Assembly: GCA_947501635.1 (NCBI GenBank)
Contig: CANMWT010000014.1
Span: 1 to 64,000 of the forward strand
DNA length: 64,000 nt
Source: an uncultured Roseobacter sp.
GTDB taxonomy: Bacteria; Pseudomonadota; Alphaproteobacteria; Rhodobacterales; Rhodobacteraceae
Reading direction: 5' to 3'
In this document: piece by piece, positions 36,667 to 45,141 of the stretch
Layout of the letters: each line of letters starts with the position of its first letter
Position numbering within the stretch: position 1 is the first letter of the stretch
Made by a program: the position numbers and the translations under genes
The notes under the pieces: model-generated
Database searches by the model: none
What the model was told of the DNA's origin: nothing
The model's input: the letters and a program-made list of their open reading frames with translations, nothing else

Positions 36667-37605
36667 TCAAGGCACAAATACCAGCGGCCCTGCGCTCTCG
36701 CAGTCAGCTTCTTGTTGCTGGTCGCTGCGCGGCGTGCCGAGTTCCAAAACCATCGCGGGAATGATTTGCGCAGTATTGCCATTGTCGCCATTGTTCCAGG
36801 CGCGGGCGATATGGGTCTTTTGTGCAGCTGGCATTTCCGCCATTTCAAGCATCAGTTTCATAATGAGTGTTTCACGCACATCGCCGAAGCCGCGGGCGAT
36901 CAGGTGAAACGATCCGGGCCCGCCGATGACACAGTCTTCGTAGAACCGGCTGACCGCGTCGCTTGTTGTTGTGTCGCTTGCCGATGACGCGCTGGTGGCC
37001 AGTTCTATGGGAAGACCGTTGACGGTAAGACCGCGCGACAACACATGCTCGCGCGCGGGCTGAACGGCCAGCCCGTCGTTCAGGACGCCGTCGCCTGAAA
37101 TATCGATGACGTAGTCGCGCGCGGTCAGGCCAAGCTCGGACATGGCGACTTCGGCGGCGATGAGCGCATCGCCCACAGCGGTGGCCTGATAGTACATCGG
37201 GTCGTCGGGCCGGTCGTCTATCCGCAGAATTTCTTCGGCGAAGCTGGCCAGTTCCTGCGGTGTGGACATGATGCGCATGGGAACATGGACGCGCTGATAG
37301 CTTGCACCGCTCCATTCCATATAGGCGATGGCCACGCTGCCGGATTGCCCGCCGAGTGCCATTTGCGCGACGCGCGGATCTTTCAGCGCTTCTGCGTAAG
37401 CTTCGCGTTGGAAGCGGCGTTCGGTTGTTTCGATGGAGGAGGACACATCAACCGCGAGCACCAGTGCGATGTCGACGCGGTGTTTTTTGGCGACCACCTG
37501 TGTGGGTGTGTCCGCATGGATGTTGGGTACGGTCAGAGTGAGTGTCAGCAGAGTTACGGTCAACAGGGTAATCGCCTGTCGTATGGGGGCTTTTAGGGCA
37601 TGCAT
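36667..37605 (-). CDS. DUF1194 protein (von Willebrand A-like), exported
   Basis: 312 residues starting MHALKAPIRQ, with AAAGGAGA upstream; a longer in-frame frame exists but lacks a binding site. A signal peptide covers about residues 1-31. The mature domain opens DIALVLAVDVSSSIE; D53, S55 and S57 form a DxSxS MIDAS-like metal site as in vWA domains, followed by a Rossmann-type pattern (VIDISGDGVLNDG). Function unknown; probably periplasmic. It sits on the opposite strand between adk and rpsM, where the ribosomal genes are normally contiguous. Confidence 0.85.
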   Translation of the reverse strand: MHALKAPIRQAITLLTVTLLTLTLTVPNIHADTPTQVVAKKHRVDIALVLAVDVSSSIETTERRFQREAYAEALKDPRVAQMALGGQSGSVAIAYMEWSGASYQRVHVPMRIMSTPQELASFAEEILRIDDRPDDPMYYQATAVGDALIAAEVAMSELGLTARDYVIDISGDGVLNDGLAVQPAREHVLSRGLTVNGLPIELATSASSASDTTTSDAVSRFYEDCVIGGPGSFHLIARGFGDVRETLIMKLMLEMAEMPAAQKTHIARAWNNGDNGNTAQIIPAMVLELGTPRSDQQQEADCESAGPLVFVP

Positions 37606-37704
37606 ATGCCGTCTCCTTTCTGGTACGGCCACCTCCCACGCCGTGTGATCACCTTCACGATACAGAGAATTGGTTAATTCCAGCTTTGATATGGGTGCGG
37701 TGCG

Positions 37705-37725
37705 ATGCTGCGTCGCAGCATTTTT
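37705..37725 (+). terminator. Small hairpin with U-tract upstream of rpsM
   Basis: ATGCTGCG and CGCAGCAT abut around a single T (so ATGCTG/CAGCAT with a 5-base loop) and run into TTTTT. Forward orientation, in the DUF1194-rpsM gap. It could block residual transcription from the left before the alpha operon restarts. Confidence 0.5.
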
Positions 37726-37743
37726 CTGGTGCCTGCTCAAAAT

Positions 37744-37773
37744 TTGTGCAAATAGGTGACTGCACGGTATGCT
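37744..37773 (+). promoter_or_regulatory. Candidate alpha-operon promoter
   Basis: TTGTGC (37744-37749), 18-base spacer, TATGCT (37768-37773), just after the hairpin. A rival is TTGACG (37807-37812) with the poor -10 TAACCA (37830-37835). Neither is decisive. The rest of the gap to rpsM holds no gene. Confidence 0.3.
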
Positions 37774-37990
37774 GGATGGGGTATCGATGCGCTTCACTTC
37801 TATGGGTTGACGCCCGTCGTAAAAGCCCATAACCAGCACCATCTCTAATGAGAATCAATTTGCCGAAGGGTTCGCTACCCCGACGCAAGATCACCTGATC
37901 AGCCGAGGCCCGATGCCGTAAAACGCTTCGGGCTTACGTTGTGAAAAAAGGGTCTGGGATTACGGACCCGCAACGAAAAGGAAAAGACAC

Positions 37991-38359
37991 GTGGCACGTA
38001 TCGCCGGCGTAAACATCCCGACTGCAAAGCGGGTTCCAATCGCCCTCACATATATCACTGGTATCGGCAACACTTCTGCAAAAGCTATTTGCGAGGCTGT
38101 TGGTATCGATCCGGCCCGCCGGGTCAACGAACTGTCCGACGCTGAAGTTCTGGCCGTGCGCGAGCACATTGACGCCAACTACACCGTCGAAGGTGACCTG
38201 CGCCGTGAAGTTCAGATGAACGTCAAGCGCCTGATGGACCTTGGTTGCTACCGTGGCCTGCGCCACCGCCGCAACCTGCCGGTCCGCGGTCAGCGTACCC
38301 ACACCAATGCCCGTACACGCAAAGGCCCCGCAAAGGCCATTGCCGGTAAGAAGAAATAA
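37991..38359 (+). CDS. rpsM: 30S ribosomal protein S13
   Basis: 122-residue head protein contacting P-site tRNA and L5. GTG start, translated [22 protein letters not shown], with AAGGAAAAG upstream. The C-terminal [24 protein letters not shown] is the family signature. First gene of rpsM-rpsK-rpoA-rplQ. Confidence 0.98.
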   Translation: MARIAGVNIPTAKRVPIALTYITGIGNTSAKAICEAVGIDPARRVNELSDAEVLAVREHIDANYTVEGDLRREVQMNVKRLMDLGCYRGLRHRRNLPVRGQRTHTNARTRKGPAKAIAGKKK

Positions 38360-38374
38360 GGGAGGGTCTGACCG

Positions 38375-38764
38375 ATGGCACGTGAAAAGACACGCACAAA
38401 GAAGAAGGCCTCCAAGAACATCGCGGCAGGCGTCGCGCATGTGAATTCGTCCTTCAACAACACCAAAATTCTGATTTCCGATGTACAGGGCAATGCGATC
38501 TCGTGGTCGTCTGCCGGTACAATGGGCTTTAAAGGATCGCGGAAATCCACACCCTATGCCGCTCAGATGGCTGCAGAGGATGCGGGCCGCAAGGCGCAGG
38601 AGCACGGTGTTAAGACGCTGGAAGTCGAGGTCCAGGGCCCTGGTTCCGGTCGTGAAAGCGCGCTGCGCGCACTGGCCGCAGCAGGGTTCAACATCACGTC
38701 GATCCGTGACGTGACGCCAATGGCGCATAACGGTTGCCGCCCGCCTAAGCGCCGCCGCGTTTAA
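38375..38764 (+). CDS. rpsK: 30S ribosomal protein S11
   Basis: 129-residue protein of the 30S platform. Landmarks are [28 protein letters not shown] and the C-terminal [22 protein letters not shown], full family length. AAGGGAGGG lies before the start. 113 bases separate it from rpoA, with an imperfect GGGG...CCCC stem. Confidence 0.99.
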   Translation: MAREKTRTKKKASKNIAAGVAHVNSSFNNTKILISDVQGNAISWSSAGTMGFKGSRKSTPYAAQMAAEDAGRKAQEHGVKTLEVEVQGPGSGRESALRALAAAGFNITSIRDVTPMAHNGCRPPKRRRV

Positions 38765-38877
38765 GAGAATTTGACTATCTGGGGTTGCGCGTTTCAGTGC
38801 GGCCCCAATCCGCTTTTTTGAAACCTCGAGAGTCTTTGCCGTTTGGACATGGGGCTTAGACAGGAATGGAGGGACGC

Positions 38878-39894
38878 ATGATCCACAAGAATTGGGCTGA
38901 ATTGATCAAGCCTCAGCAACTTGATGTAAAACCCGGTAACGACCCGGCGCGTCAGGCAACAGTTACAGCGGAACCGCTTGAGCGCGGCTTTGGTCTGACA
39001 ATGGGCAACGCGCTGCGCCGCGTGCTGATGAGTTCTTTGCAGGGGGCTGCGATTACCTCTGTTCAGATTGACAACGTACTGCATGAGTTTTCTTCTGTTG
39101 CCGGTGTGCGCGAAGACGTGACCGACATCATTCTGAACCTCAAAGGCGTGTCTATCCGCATGGAAGTGGAAGGCCCTAAGCGTCTGTCCATTTCTGCCAA
39201 GGGACCGGGCGTTGTGACAGCTGGTGATATATCTGAATCCGCCGGTATCGAAATTCTCAACCGTGATCACGTGATTTGCCACCTTGATGATGGTGCGGAC
39301 GTCTACATGGAACTGACCGTAAATCAGGGTAAGGGCTACGTTTCTGCAGAAAAAAACAAGCCCGAGGATGCGCCGATTGGCCTGATCCCGATTGATGCAA
39401 TCTACAGCCCGGTCAAGAAAGTCAGCTATGATGTGCAGCCGACCCGCGAAGGTCAGGTTCTCGACTATGACAAGCTGACCATGAAGGTGGAGACAGACGG
39501 CTCTATCACGCCGGATGATGCTGTCGCATTTGCGGCGCGCATTTTGCAGGATCAGCTGGGAATCTTTGTCAACTTTGACGAGCCTGAAGCAGCTGGCCGC
39601 GCGGATGAGGATGACGGACTTGAGTTCAACCCGCTGCTGCTGAAGAAAGTGGACGAGCTGGAGCTGTCGGTGCGGTCTGCGAACTGCCTCAAGAACGACA
39701 ACATCGTCTATATCGGCGATCTGATCCAGAAAACCGAAGCAGAGATGCTGCGGACGCCGAACTTTGGCCGGAAATCGTTGAACGAGATCAAGGAAGTTCT
39801 GTCCGGTATGGGTCTGCACCTTGGCATGGACGTCGAAGACTGGCCGCCAGACAACATCGAAGATCTGGCCAAGAAATTCGAAGATTCCTTTTAA
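38878..39894 (+). CDS. rpoA: DNA-directed RNA polymerase subunit alpha
   Basis: 338-residue alpha subunit. The start is [14 protein letters not shown] with GGAGGG upstream; an in-frame ATG 12 bases earlier overlaps that site. The N-terminal dimerisation domain has [25 protein letters not shown]; the C-terminal domain (about 250-338) has [45 protein letters not shown], with the DNA-binding R and NxGxKS-type contacts. Confidence 0.99.
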   Translation: MIHKNWAELIKPQQLDVKPGNDPARQATVTAEPLERGFGLTMGNALRRVLMSSLQGAAITSVQIDNVLHEFSSVAGVREDVTDIILNLKGVSIRMEVEGPKRLSISAKGPGVVTAGDISESAGIEILNRDHVICHLDDGADVYMELTVNQGKGYVSAEKNKPEDAPIGLIPIDAIYSPVKKVSYDVQPTREGQVLDYDKLTMKVETDGSITPDDAVAFAARILQDQLGIFVNFDEPEAAGRADEDDGLEFNPLLLKKVDELELSVRSANCLKNDNIVYIGDLIQKTEAEMLRTPNFGRKSLNEIKEVLSGMGLHLGMDVEDWPPDNIEDLAKKFEDSF

Positions 39895-40023
39895 GGGGTC
39901 TTCGTCAATGCCCGCGTCGTAGGCGGGGACAACTCGGGCTTGCGCCCCAAGGAGAGCCGGTGACACGCATCGCCGGCCAGACAAAGCAAAACAGTCCGTA
40001 GAGGACACATTAGGAGAAGAAAA

Positions 40024-40449
40024 ATGCGTCACGCACGTGGATATCGCCGCCTGAACCGCACACATGAGCACCGCAAGGCGCTGTGGGCGAACATGGCTGG
40101 CTCGCTCATCGAACATGAGCAAATCAAGACAACATTGCCGAAGGCAAAAGAACTGCGCCCGATCATTGAAAAAATGATCACACTGGCAAAGCGCGGTGAC
40201 CTGCACGCCCGGCGTCAGGCTGCAGCGAAGCTTAAACAGGACGCCTATGTCGCCAAACTGTTTGACGTTCTGGGCCCGCGCTACAAAGACCGTCAGGGCG
40301 GTTATGTGCGTGTGCTGAAAGCAGGCTTCCGTTACGGGGATATGGCGCCGATGGCGATCATTGAGTTTGTGGACCGTGATCGTGATGCGAAAGGGGCTGC
40401 AGACAAGGCACGCGTTGCCGCGGCTGAAGAGGATTTTGCGGAAGAGTAA
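40024..40449 (+). CDS. rplQ: 50S ribosomal protein L17
   Basis: 141-residue protein at the tunnel exit. [25 protein letters not shown] and [15 protein letters not shown] are family signatures. AGGAGAAG precedes the start. Last gene of the alpha operon. Confidence 0.98.
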   Translation: MRHARGYRRLNRTHEHRKALWANMAGSLIEHEQIKTTLPKAKELRPIIEKMITLAKRGDLHARRQAAAKLKQDAYVAKLFDVLGPRYKDRQGGYVRVLKAGFRYGDMAPMAIIEFVDRDRDAKGAADKARVAAAEEDFAEE

Positions 40450-40470
40450 GTCTTTCCGTATTGGTTGAAG

Positions 40471-40503
40471 GCCCCCGTACCGGTTGGTACGGGGGCTTTT
40501 TTT
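40471..40503 (+). terminator. Alpha-operon terminator
   Basis: GCCCCCGTACC (40471-40481) pairs perfectly with GGTACGGGGGC (40486-40496), 4-base loop, then seven Ts. Confidence 0.96.
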
Positions 40504-40540
40504 GTGCCTCCAGCGGGGATATTTTGGGACCAAAGAAGGG
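40504..40540 (+). repeat. Possible Rhodobacterales intergenic repeat motif
   Basis: GCCTCCAGCGGGGATATTTT followed by GGGACCAAAGAAG resembles a short motif I recall as scattered after genes in Rhodobacteraceae genomes (roughly GCCTCCGGCGGGGATATTT then GGCCAAAG). Only one copy is seen in this window, so the assignment rests on memory of related genomes. Confidence 0.35.
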
Positions 40541-40798
40541 GTGTGGCCAGCTTGCAGGAATGGATTTACGCGCCGCGTCTGGCTTTGTGGGAGAGACGCT
40601 GCGATTTGGCAAATGACGCGATCACCTTGCCTCTTGGACCATGTGGTGTGATTGTTTTGCAATGGGCGCCTTTAAGACGTCTGGTCGGGGTGCAGGCGGT
40701 GAAATGATGGAAGGCGTGACAGATATGTGCAGAGCTGTGCCGTTGGACGCCGGTCGGGCCTTTTTCGCAACGATTGCGCGATTTCGGGGCTGAGGGCT
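40541..40798. other. Gap upstream of rarA
   Basis: No convincing gene or promoter. The in-frame forward extension of rarA begins at a GTG (40727), but its N-terminal residues do not look like RarA. Confidence 0.4.
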
Positions 40799-42100
40799 TT
40801 GGGGGATTTGTTCGCCTCTGACCAATCACCGGAAGGGCCACGGCCGCTTGCTGATCGTCTGCGTCCGCAACGTCTGGACGAGGTCATCGGGCAGTCTCAT
40901 ATTCTGGGGGTCGACGCGCCCTTGAGCGTGATGCTGTCTGCCGGTGCCTTGGGGTCGCTGATTTTCTGGGGGCCGCCCGGTGTCGGCAAGACGACTATTG
41001 CGCGTTTGCTTGCGCATGAGACGGACCTGCATTTTGTTCAGATCAGTGCAATCTTTACCGGGGTGCCCGAGTTGCGCAAAGTGTTTGAGGCCGCGAAGAT
41101 GCGGCGTCGGAACGGGCAGGGCACGTTGCTGTTTGTCGATGAAATCCATCGTTTCAACAAGGCGCAGCAGGATGGTTTTTTGCCGCATATGGAAGACGGC
41201 ACCATTCTTTTGGTCGGGGCGACGACGGAGAACCCGTCCTTTGAGCTGAATGCGGCCGTGCTAAGCCGCGCGCAGGTTCTGGTTCTCGAACGGTTGAGTG
41301 CGGGCGATCTGGAGTTGTTGACGCAGCGTGCCGAGAGGGAACTGGGCAAGCCTTTGCCTTTGGATGGTGCGGCGCGTGAGGCTTTGCTTGAGATGGCCGA
41401 CGGGGACGGGCGGGCGCTTTTGAATTTGGTCGAACAGATTGCTGCATGGTCGGTTGAAGGCAAGCTTGACGCGGCCTCTTTGGGGGCGCGGCTCCTGAAG
41501 CGTGCCGCGCAGTACGACAAGAGTGGCGATGCGCATTACAATCTGATCTCGGCGCTGCACAAGTCGGTTCGTGGTTCCGATCCGGATGCCGCGCTTTACT
41601 GGTTTGCACGTATGTTGGAAGGTGGGGAAGATCCGCGTTTTCTTGCTCGACGTCTGACCCGAATGGCCGTTGAGGATATTGGTCTGGCGGATCCGCAGGC
41701 GCAGGCGGTCTGCTTGCAGAGTTGGCAGACTTATGAGCGGTTGGGCAGCCCCGAGGGTGAGTTGGCCCTCGCTCAGGCCGTCATTTACCTCGCGCTGGCG
41801 CCGAAATCCAACGCAGCATATGTCGCCTACAAGGGTGCCAGGGCGCTGGCGCGGCAAACGGGGTCGGCACCGCCACCCAAACATATCCTGAATGCGCCAA
41901 CATCCATGATGAAAGATCAGGGTTATGGCGCGGGCTATGCCTATGACCATGACGCGGAAGACGGGTTTTCGGGGCAGAATTACTTTCCGGACGGGGTCGA
42001 GCGGTCATCACACTATCAGCCTGTCGAGCGCGGTTTCGAGCGGGATCTGAAAAAGCGGCTGTCCTATTTTGAGCGCCTGCGGGCAAAGCGGGAAACTTGA
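40799..42100 (+). CDS. rarA: Replication-associated recombination protein A (AAA+ ATPase)
   Basis: 433 residues from a TTG chosen so that the protein begins LGDLF(A)SDQ, matching the usual MADLF-type N-terminus; the start is uncertain (GTG at 40727 is the alternative). Walker A GPPGVGKTT, Walker B LLFVDEIHRFNKAQQD, sensor 1 GATTENPSFE, and the MgsA C-terminal domain with RMLEGGEDPRFLARRL. The family (RarA/MgsA/WRNIP1) acts at stalled replication forks. First gene of a tight forward operon. Confidence 0.93.
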   Translation: MGDLFASDQSPEGPRPLADRLRPQRLDEVIGQSHILGVDAPLSVMLSAGALGSLIFWGPPGVGKTTIARLLAHETDLHFVQISAIFTGVPELRKVFEAAKMRRRNGQGTLLFVDEIHRFNKAQQDGFLPHMEDGTILLVGATTENPSFELNAAVLSRAQVLVLERLSAGDLELLTQRAERELGKPLPLDGAAREALLEMADGDGRALLNLVEQIAAWSVEGKLDAASLGARLLKRAAQYDKSGDAHYNLISALHKSVRGSDPDAALYWFARMLEGGEDPRFLARRLTRMAVEDIGLADPQAQAVCLQSWQTYERLGSPEGELALAQAVIYLALAPKSNAAYVAYKGARALARQTGSAPPPKHILNAPTSMMKDQGYGAGYAYDHDAEDGFSGQNYFPDGVERSSHYQPVERGFERDLKKRLSYFERLRAKRET

Positions 42101-42131
42101 CAAACACGGCGGGACGCGAGACAGACCGCGC

Positions 42132-42515
42132 ATGATGAATTCTGTTCTTATGGTGGCCGCGGGGGGCGCGATTGGAGCCGCACTGCGGTTTTTATGGTCC
42201 GTTGGTGTCCTGCGACTGCTGGGCGGGCCCACGGGTTTTCCTGTTGCCATCATGGGGGCAAACATTCTGGGTTCGTTTCTGATGGGGGCCTTTGTTGTAT
42301 ATGCCGCGCATCGCGGGGTTTCGCATCTGGCGCCCTTTGTCATGACGGGACTGTTGGGGGGCTTTACGACGTTTTCGGCCTTTTCGCTTGAGACGGTGAC
42401 ATTGCTTGAAAGAGGCGACATCTGGCACGCGGGGCTTTACGTCGGACTGTCGGTTGGATTGTCGGTTGCCGGGTTGATGATGGGGCTGTGGATGACGCGT
42501 ATGGTGGTCGGATGA
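42132..42515 (+). CDS. crcB: Fluoride channel Fluc/CrcB
   Basis: 127-residue, four-helix inner-membrane protein that exports fluoride as a dual-topology dimer. The family motifs are present: GGAIGAALRF near the start, NILGSFLMG (about residue 42) and GLLGGFTTFSAFSLE (about 75-89) with the pore phenylalanines. Two adjacent ATGs could start it. No fluoride riboswitch was recognised in the 31-base spacer after rarA. Its stop overlaps the rluC start (ATGA). Confidence 0.93.
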   Translation: MMNSVLMVAAGGAIGAALRFLWSVGVLRLLGGPTGFPVAIMGANILGSFLMGAFVVYAAHRGVSHLAPFVMTGLLGGFTTFSAFSLETVTLLERGDIWHAGLYVGLSVGLSVAGLMMGLWMTRMVVG

Positions 42516-43552
42516 GCCGCGTTCAAACGGTAACGGTAACGGTGGATGACGGGGACCAGCGGTTGGATCGCTGGTTCAAACGGCAATTCCCACAGATCAG
42601 CCAGGGGCGCGTTGAAAAAATGTGCCGCAAGGGTGAGATCCGCGTTGATGGAGGGCGGGTAAAAGCGTCGAGCCGGGTGCAGGCCGGGCAACAGGTGCGT
42701 GTGCCCCCGTTGCCGGACAGTGCAGCGCCGCCGCCCACTGCAAAGACGACTGTTTCGGCCGCGGACGCGAAACTTATCCGTTCCTGTGTGATATACAGGG
42801 ACGATCATGTGCTGGCATTGAACAAACCAGCCGGCTTGCCGACGCAGGGGGGCTCGGGTCAGTCGCGCCATGTGGATGGTTTGGCTGAGGCTCTGAAGTT
42901 TGATTATGATGAAAAGCCGCGCCTTGTGCACCGGTTGGACAAGGACACATCGGGGGTACTTTTGTTGGCGCGAACGCGGTTGGCGGCAAAGGCGCTGACG
43001 GCTGCGATGCGACACAAGGAGACCCGCAAGATTTACTGGGCCTTGGTGGCGGGTGTACCGATGCCGTATCTGGGGCAAATCCGTTATGGGCTGGTGAAGG
43101 CTGCGGGACGCGGCAAGGGCGGGGAAGGCGAGAAGATGATTGCTGTCCATCCGCGAGATATCGACGACACCCCCGGCGCGAAACGTGCGCATACGCTTTA
43201 TGCGACGCTGTACCGGGTGGGGTCGCGTGCGGCTTGGGTTGCGATGGAGCCGGTTACCGGCCGGACCCACCAGCTGCGCGCCCATATGGCCGAGATCGGC
43301 CACCCCATTGTCGGAGACGGCAAATACGGCGGGTCGGGTCAGGAAAATATGGGGGACGGCTGGGGCGCGCAGCTTGGGGGGATTATCTCGAAAAAACTGC
43401 ATTTGCATGCGCGTATGATGCGGTTTGAACATCCCGAAACGCGCAAAGTCATTACCGTCACGGCAGAGCTTCCGGACCACATGCTGCAAAGCTGGGAGAC
43501 ATTTGGCTGGACGGCGGGTTTGGCCGCAGAAGACCCGTTTGAGGATATCTGA
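42512..43552 (+). CDS. rluC: 23S rRNA pseudouridine synthase, RluC type
   Basis: 346 residues. An N-terminal S4 RNA-binding domain (about 10-70, QRLDRWFKRQFPQISQGRVEKMCRKGEIRVDG) is followed by the RluA-family catalytic domain with the active aspartate in PRLVHRLDKDTSGVLLLA (about residues 140-157) and PVTGRTHQLRAHMAEIGHPIVGD. The S4 domain plus HRLDKDTSGVLL argue for RluC over RluA/RluD. ATGA overlap with crcB, one-base overlap with the HAD gene. Confidence 0.87.
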   Translation: MSRVQTVTVTVDDGDQRLDRWFKRQFPQISQGRVEKMCRKGEIRVDGGRVKASSRVQAGQQVRVPPLPDSAAPPPTAKTTVSAADAKLIRSCVIYRDDHVLALNKPAGLPTQGGSGQSRHVDGLAEALKFDYDEKPRLVHRLDKDTSGVLLLARTRLAAKALTAAMRHKETRKIYWALVAGVPMPYLGQIRYGLVKAAGRGKGGEGEKMIAVHPRDIDDTPGAKRAHTLYATLYRVGSRAAWVAMEPVTGRTHQLRAHMAEIGHPIVGDGKYGGSGQENMGDGWGAQLGGIISKKLHLHARMMRFEHPETRKVITVTAELPDHMLQSWETFGWTAGLAAEDPFEDI

Positions 43553-44238
43553 TGGAGCGCCCTGTGCGGTTGGTTATCTTTGATGTGGACGGTACGCTTG
43601 TCGATAGTCAGGCGGATATTCTGGGGGCCATGACGCGTGCATTTCATGCGCAAGGCCTTGACGTTCCGGAACGGGATAAGATCTTGGGCATCGTTGGCCT
43701 GTCCTTGCCCGAGGCCATGGCACGTCTGGCACCTGATGAGGCGGCGGCGATGCAGGCTGAACTGGTCGAGGGATATAAACGTGCCTACGTGGAGATGCGC
43801 GCCAAGGTGGGCGCGGCGCAATCCAGCCCTCTGTATCCCGGAGCGCGGGCTGTGCTGGAAAGGTTGCATGCTGTGCCCGACCTTTTGATGGGTGTCGCCA
43901 CGGGTAAATCCAAACGTGGGCTGGACAAGCTGGTGCACGCGCATGATCTCAAACGGTTTTTTGTCACCCAGCAAGTCGCCGATTTCCACCCGTCCAAGCC
44001 GCACCCTTCAATGATTGTGCAGGCGATGGCGGATGCGGGCGTTGCAGCAGAGGACACCGTTATGGTGGGGGACACCAGTTTCGACATGGAAATGGCCGCT
44101 GCAGCGGGGGTTCAGGCGATCGGCGTGTCGTGGGGGTATCATCCGGTTCACGCCCTGCGCGGTGCGCGGCATGTTTTGGATGACTTTGCGGCGCTGCCCG
44201 GGGCGCTGAACGGGATATGGGGGAGCGGATATGAGTGA
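43552..44238 (+). CDS. HAD-family phosphatase (phosphoglycolate phosphatase-like)
   Basis: 228 residues. Motif I FDVDGTLVDSQADI (residues 8-21), cap-domain helices, motif II threonine in GVATGKSKRGL, motif III lysine in FHPSKPHPSM and the acidic motif VMVGDTSFDMEMAAAAG. The substrate cannot be fixed; it is close to Gph-like sub-branch IA enzymes. The start codon overlaps the rluC stop by one base (TGATG), and its last eight bases overlap the ATP12 gene. Confidence 0.88.
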   Translation: MERPVRLVIFDVDGTLVDSQADILGAMTRAFHAQGLDVPERDKILGIVGLSLPEAMARLAPDEAAAMQAELVEGYKRAYVEMRAKVGAAQSSPLYPGARAVLERLHAVPDLLMGVATGKSKRGLDKLVHAHDLKRFFVTQQVADFHPSKPHPSMIVQAMADAGVAAEDTVMVGDTSFDMEMAAAAGVQAIGVSWGYHPVHALRGARHVLDDFAALPGALNGIWGSGYE

Positions 44239-44941
44239 GTGGAAAGCAAAACGCTTCTGGACAGAAGCCTGCGTGCGCAAAGAGACAGACGGATACGGCA
44301 TTGCGCTGGACGCGCGCCCCGTGAAAACACCTGCCAAACGCACGCTGATTGTCCCGACGCGGGGCTTTGCCGAAGCGGTGGCGGCAGAATGGAATGCGCA
44401 GGACGAACAGATTGACCCGACGAAAATGCCTTTCACACGCACAGCAAATGCCGCCATAGACAAGGTTAGCCATCAACATGGTGAAGTCGCAGAGATGTTG
44501 GCGGCTTACGGCGACAGCGATCTGTTGTGTTACAGGGCAGACTACCCCGAGGCGCTGGTCGCGCGACAAGCCGCAACTTGGGACCCGATCCTAGACTGGG
44601 CAGCCGAGACGTTGGGGGCGCGTCTTGAGGCGCGCAGCGGCGTGATGCATGTGCCGCAAGACCCCATTATTCTTGAAAGGCTCAGCCATCGTGTGCATGG
44701 CTTATCAGCCTTTGAGCTTGCAGGTTTTCACGATCTTGTCAGCCTCTCCGGTTCCCTGATTCTCGCTTTCGCCACCACGCAAGAATTGCACAATCCCAAA
44801 GCGATTTGGGACATATCCCGTCTTGACGAGATTTGGCAGGCAGAGGAATGGGGAAAAGATGATGAGGCCGAAGCTGCGGCTGCCGTTAAAGAGCAGGCAT
44901 TTCTTCATGCAAAGCAAGTGTTTGACTTGTCGCGTGATTAA
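44231..44941 (+). CDS. ATP12-family F1-ATPase assembly chaperone
   Basis: 236 residues with the ATP12 pattern: KRFWTEACVRKETDGYGIALDARPVKTPAKRTLIVPT at the N-terminus, KMPFTRTANAAIDKV, DSDLLCYRADYPEALVARQAATWDPIL and the C-terminal LSGSLILAFA. In mitochondria Atp12 binds the F1 alpha subunit during assembly; alphaproteobacterial members are presumed to do the same. It is not near the atp operon here but ends the rarA-crcB-rluC-HAD operon. Confidence 0.9.
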   Translation: MSEWKAKRFWTEACVRKETDGYGIALDARPVKTPAKRTLIVPTRGFAEAVAAEWNAQDEQIDPTKMPFTRTANAAIDKVSHQHGEVAEMLAAYGDSDLLCYRADYPEALVARQAATWDPILDWAAETLGARLEARSGVMHVPQDPIILERLSHRVHGLSAFELAGFHDLVSLSGSLILAFATTQELHNPKAIWDISRLDEIWQAEEWGKDDEAEAAAAVKEQAFLHAKQVFDLSRD

Positions 44942-45022
44942 TTTTTGCGCGCGTTGCCTCGCTTGACGTTAGGACAAGCTGGAACACGGCGAATTCACCA
45001 AAGCTGCACTTGACCTCAATGG

Positions 45023-45034
45023 GGTATTAATACC
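45023..45034. promoter_or_regulatory. 12-bp palindrome upstream of aapJ
   Basis: GGTATTAATACC is perfectly self-complementary and lies about 110 bases before aapJ, close to TATAAC (45037-45042). It is a candidate operator for the transporter; no clear -35 at the right distance was found. Confidence 0.4.
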
Positions 45035-45141
45035 AGTATAACACCCACTTATTGCACGCAAAGTGCCGAAGTATCATCGCCGGTCAAAAGGACCGGCTGC
45101 ACCGCACAATAAATGGGCGGAAAATCAGGAAGAGGTAAAAA

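Noticed and set aside
37846-37865. TAATGAGAATCAATT resembling a Fur box upstream of rpsM
   Set aside because: Only a partial match, and iron control of rpsM is implausible; alphaproteobacteria mostly use RirA/Irr sites.
38794-40662. 622-codon reverse frame over rpoA and rplQ
   Set aside because: Antisense to two certain genes and runs through a terminator; no domain.
42132-42515. Fluoride riboswitch ahead of crcB
   Set aside because: Only 31 bases separate rarA from crcB, too little for the structure, and no matching motif was seen.
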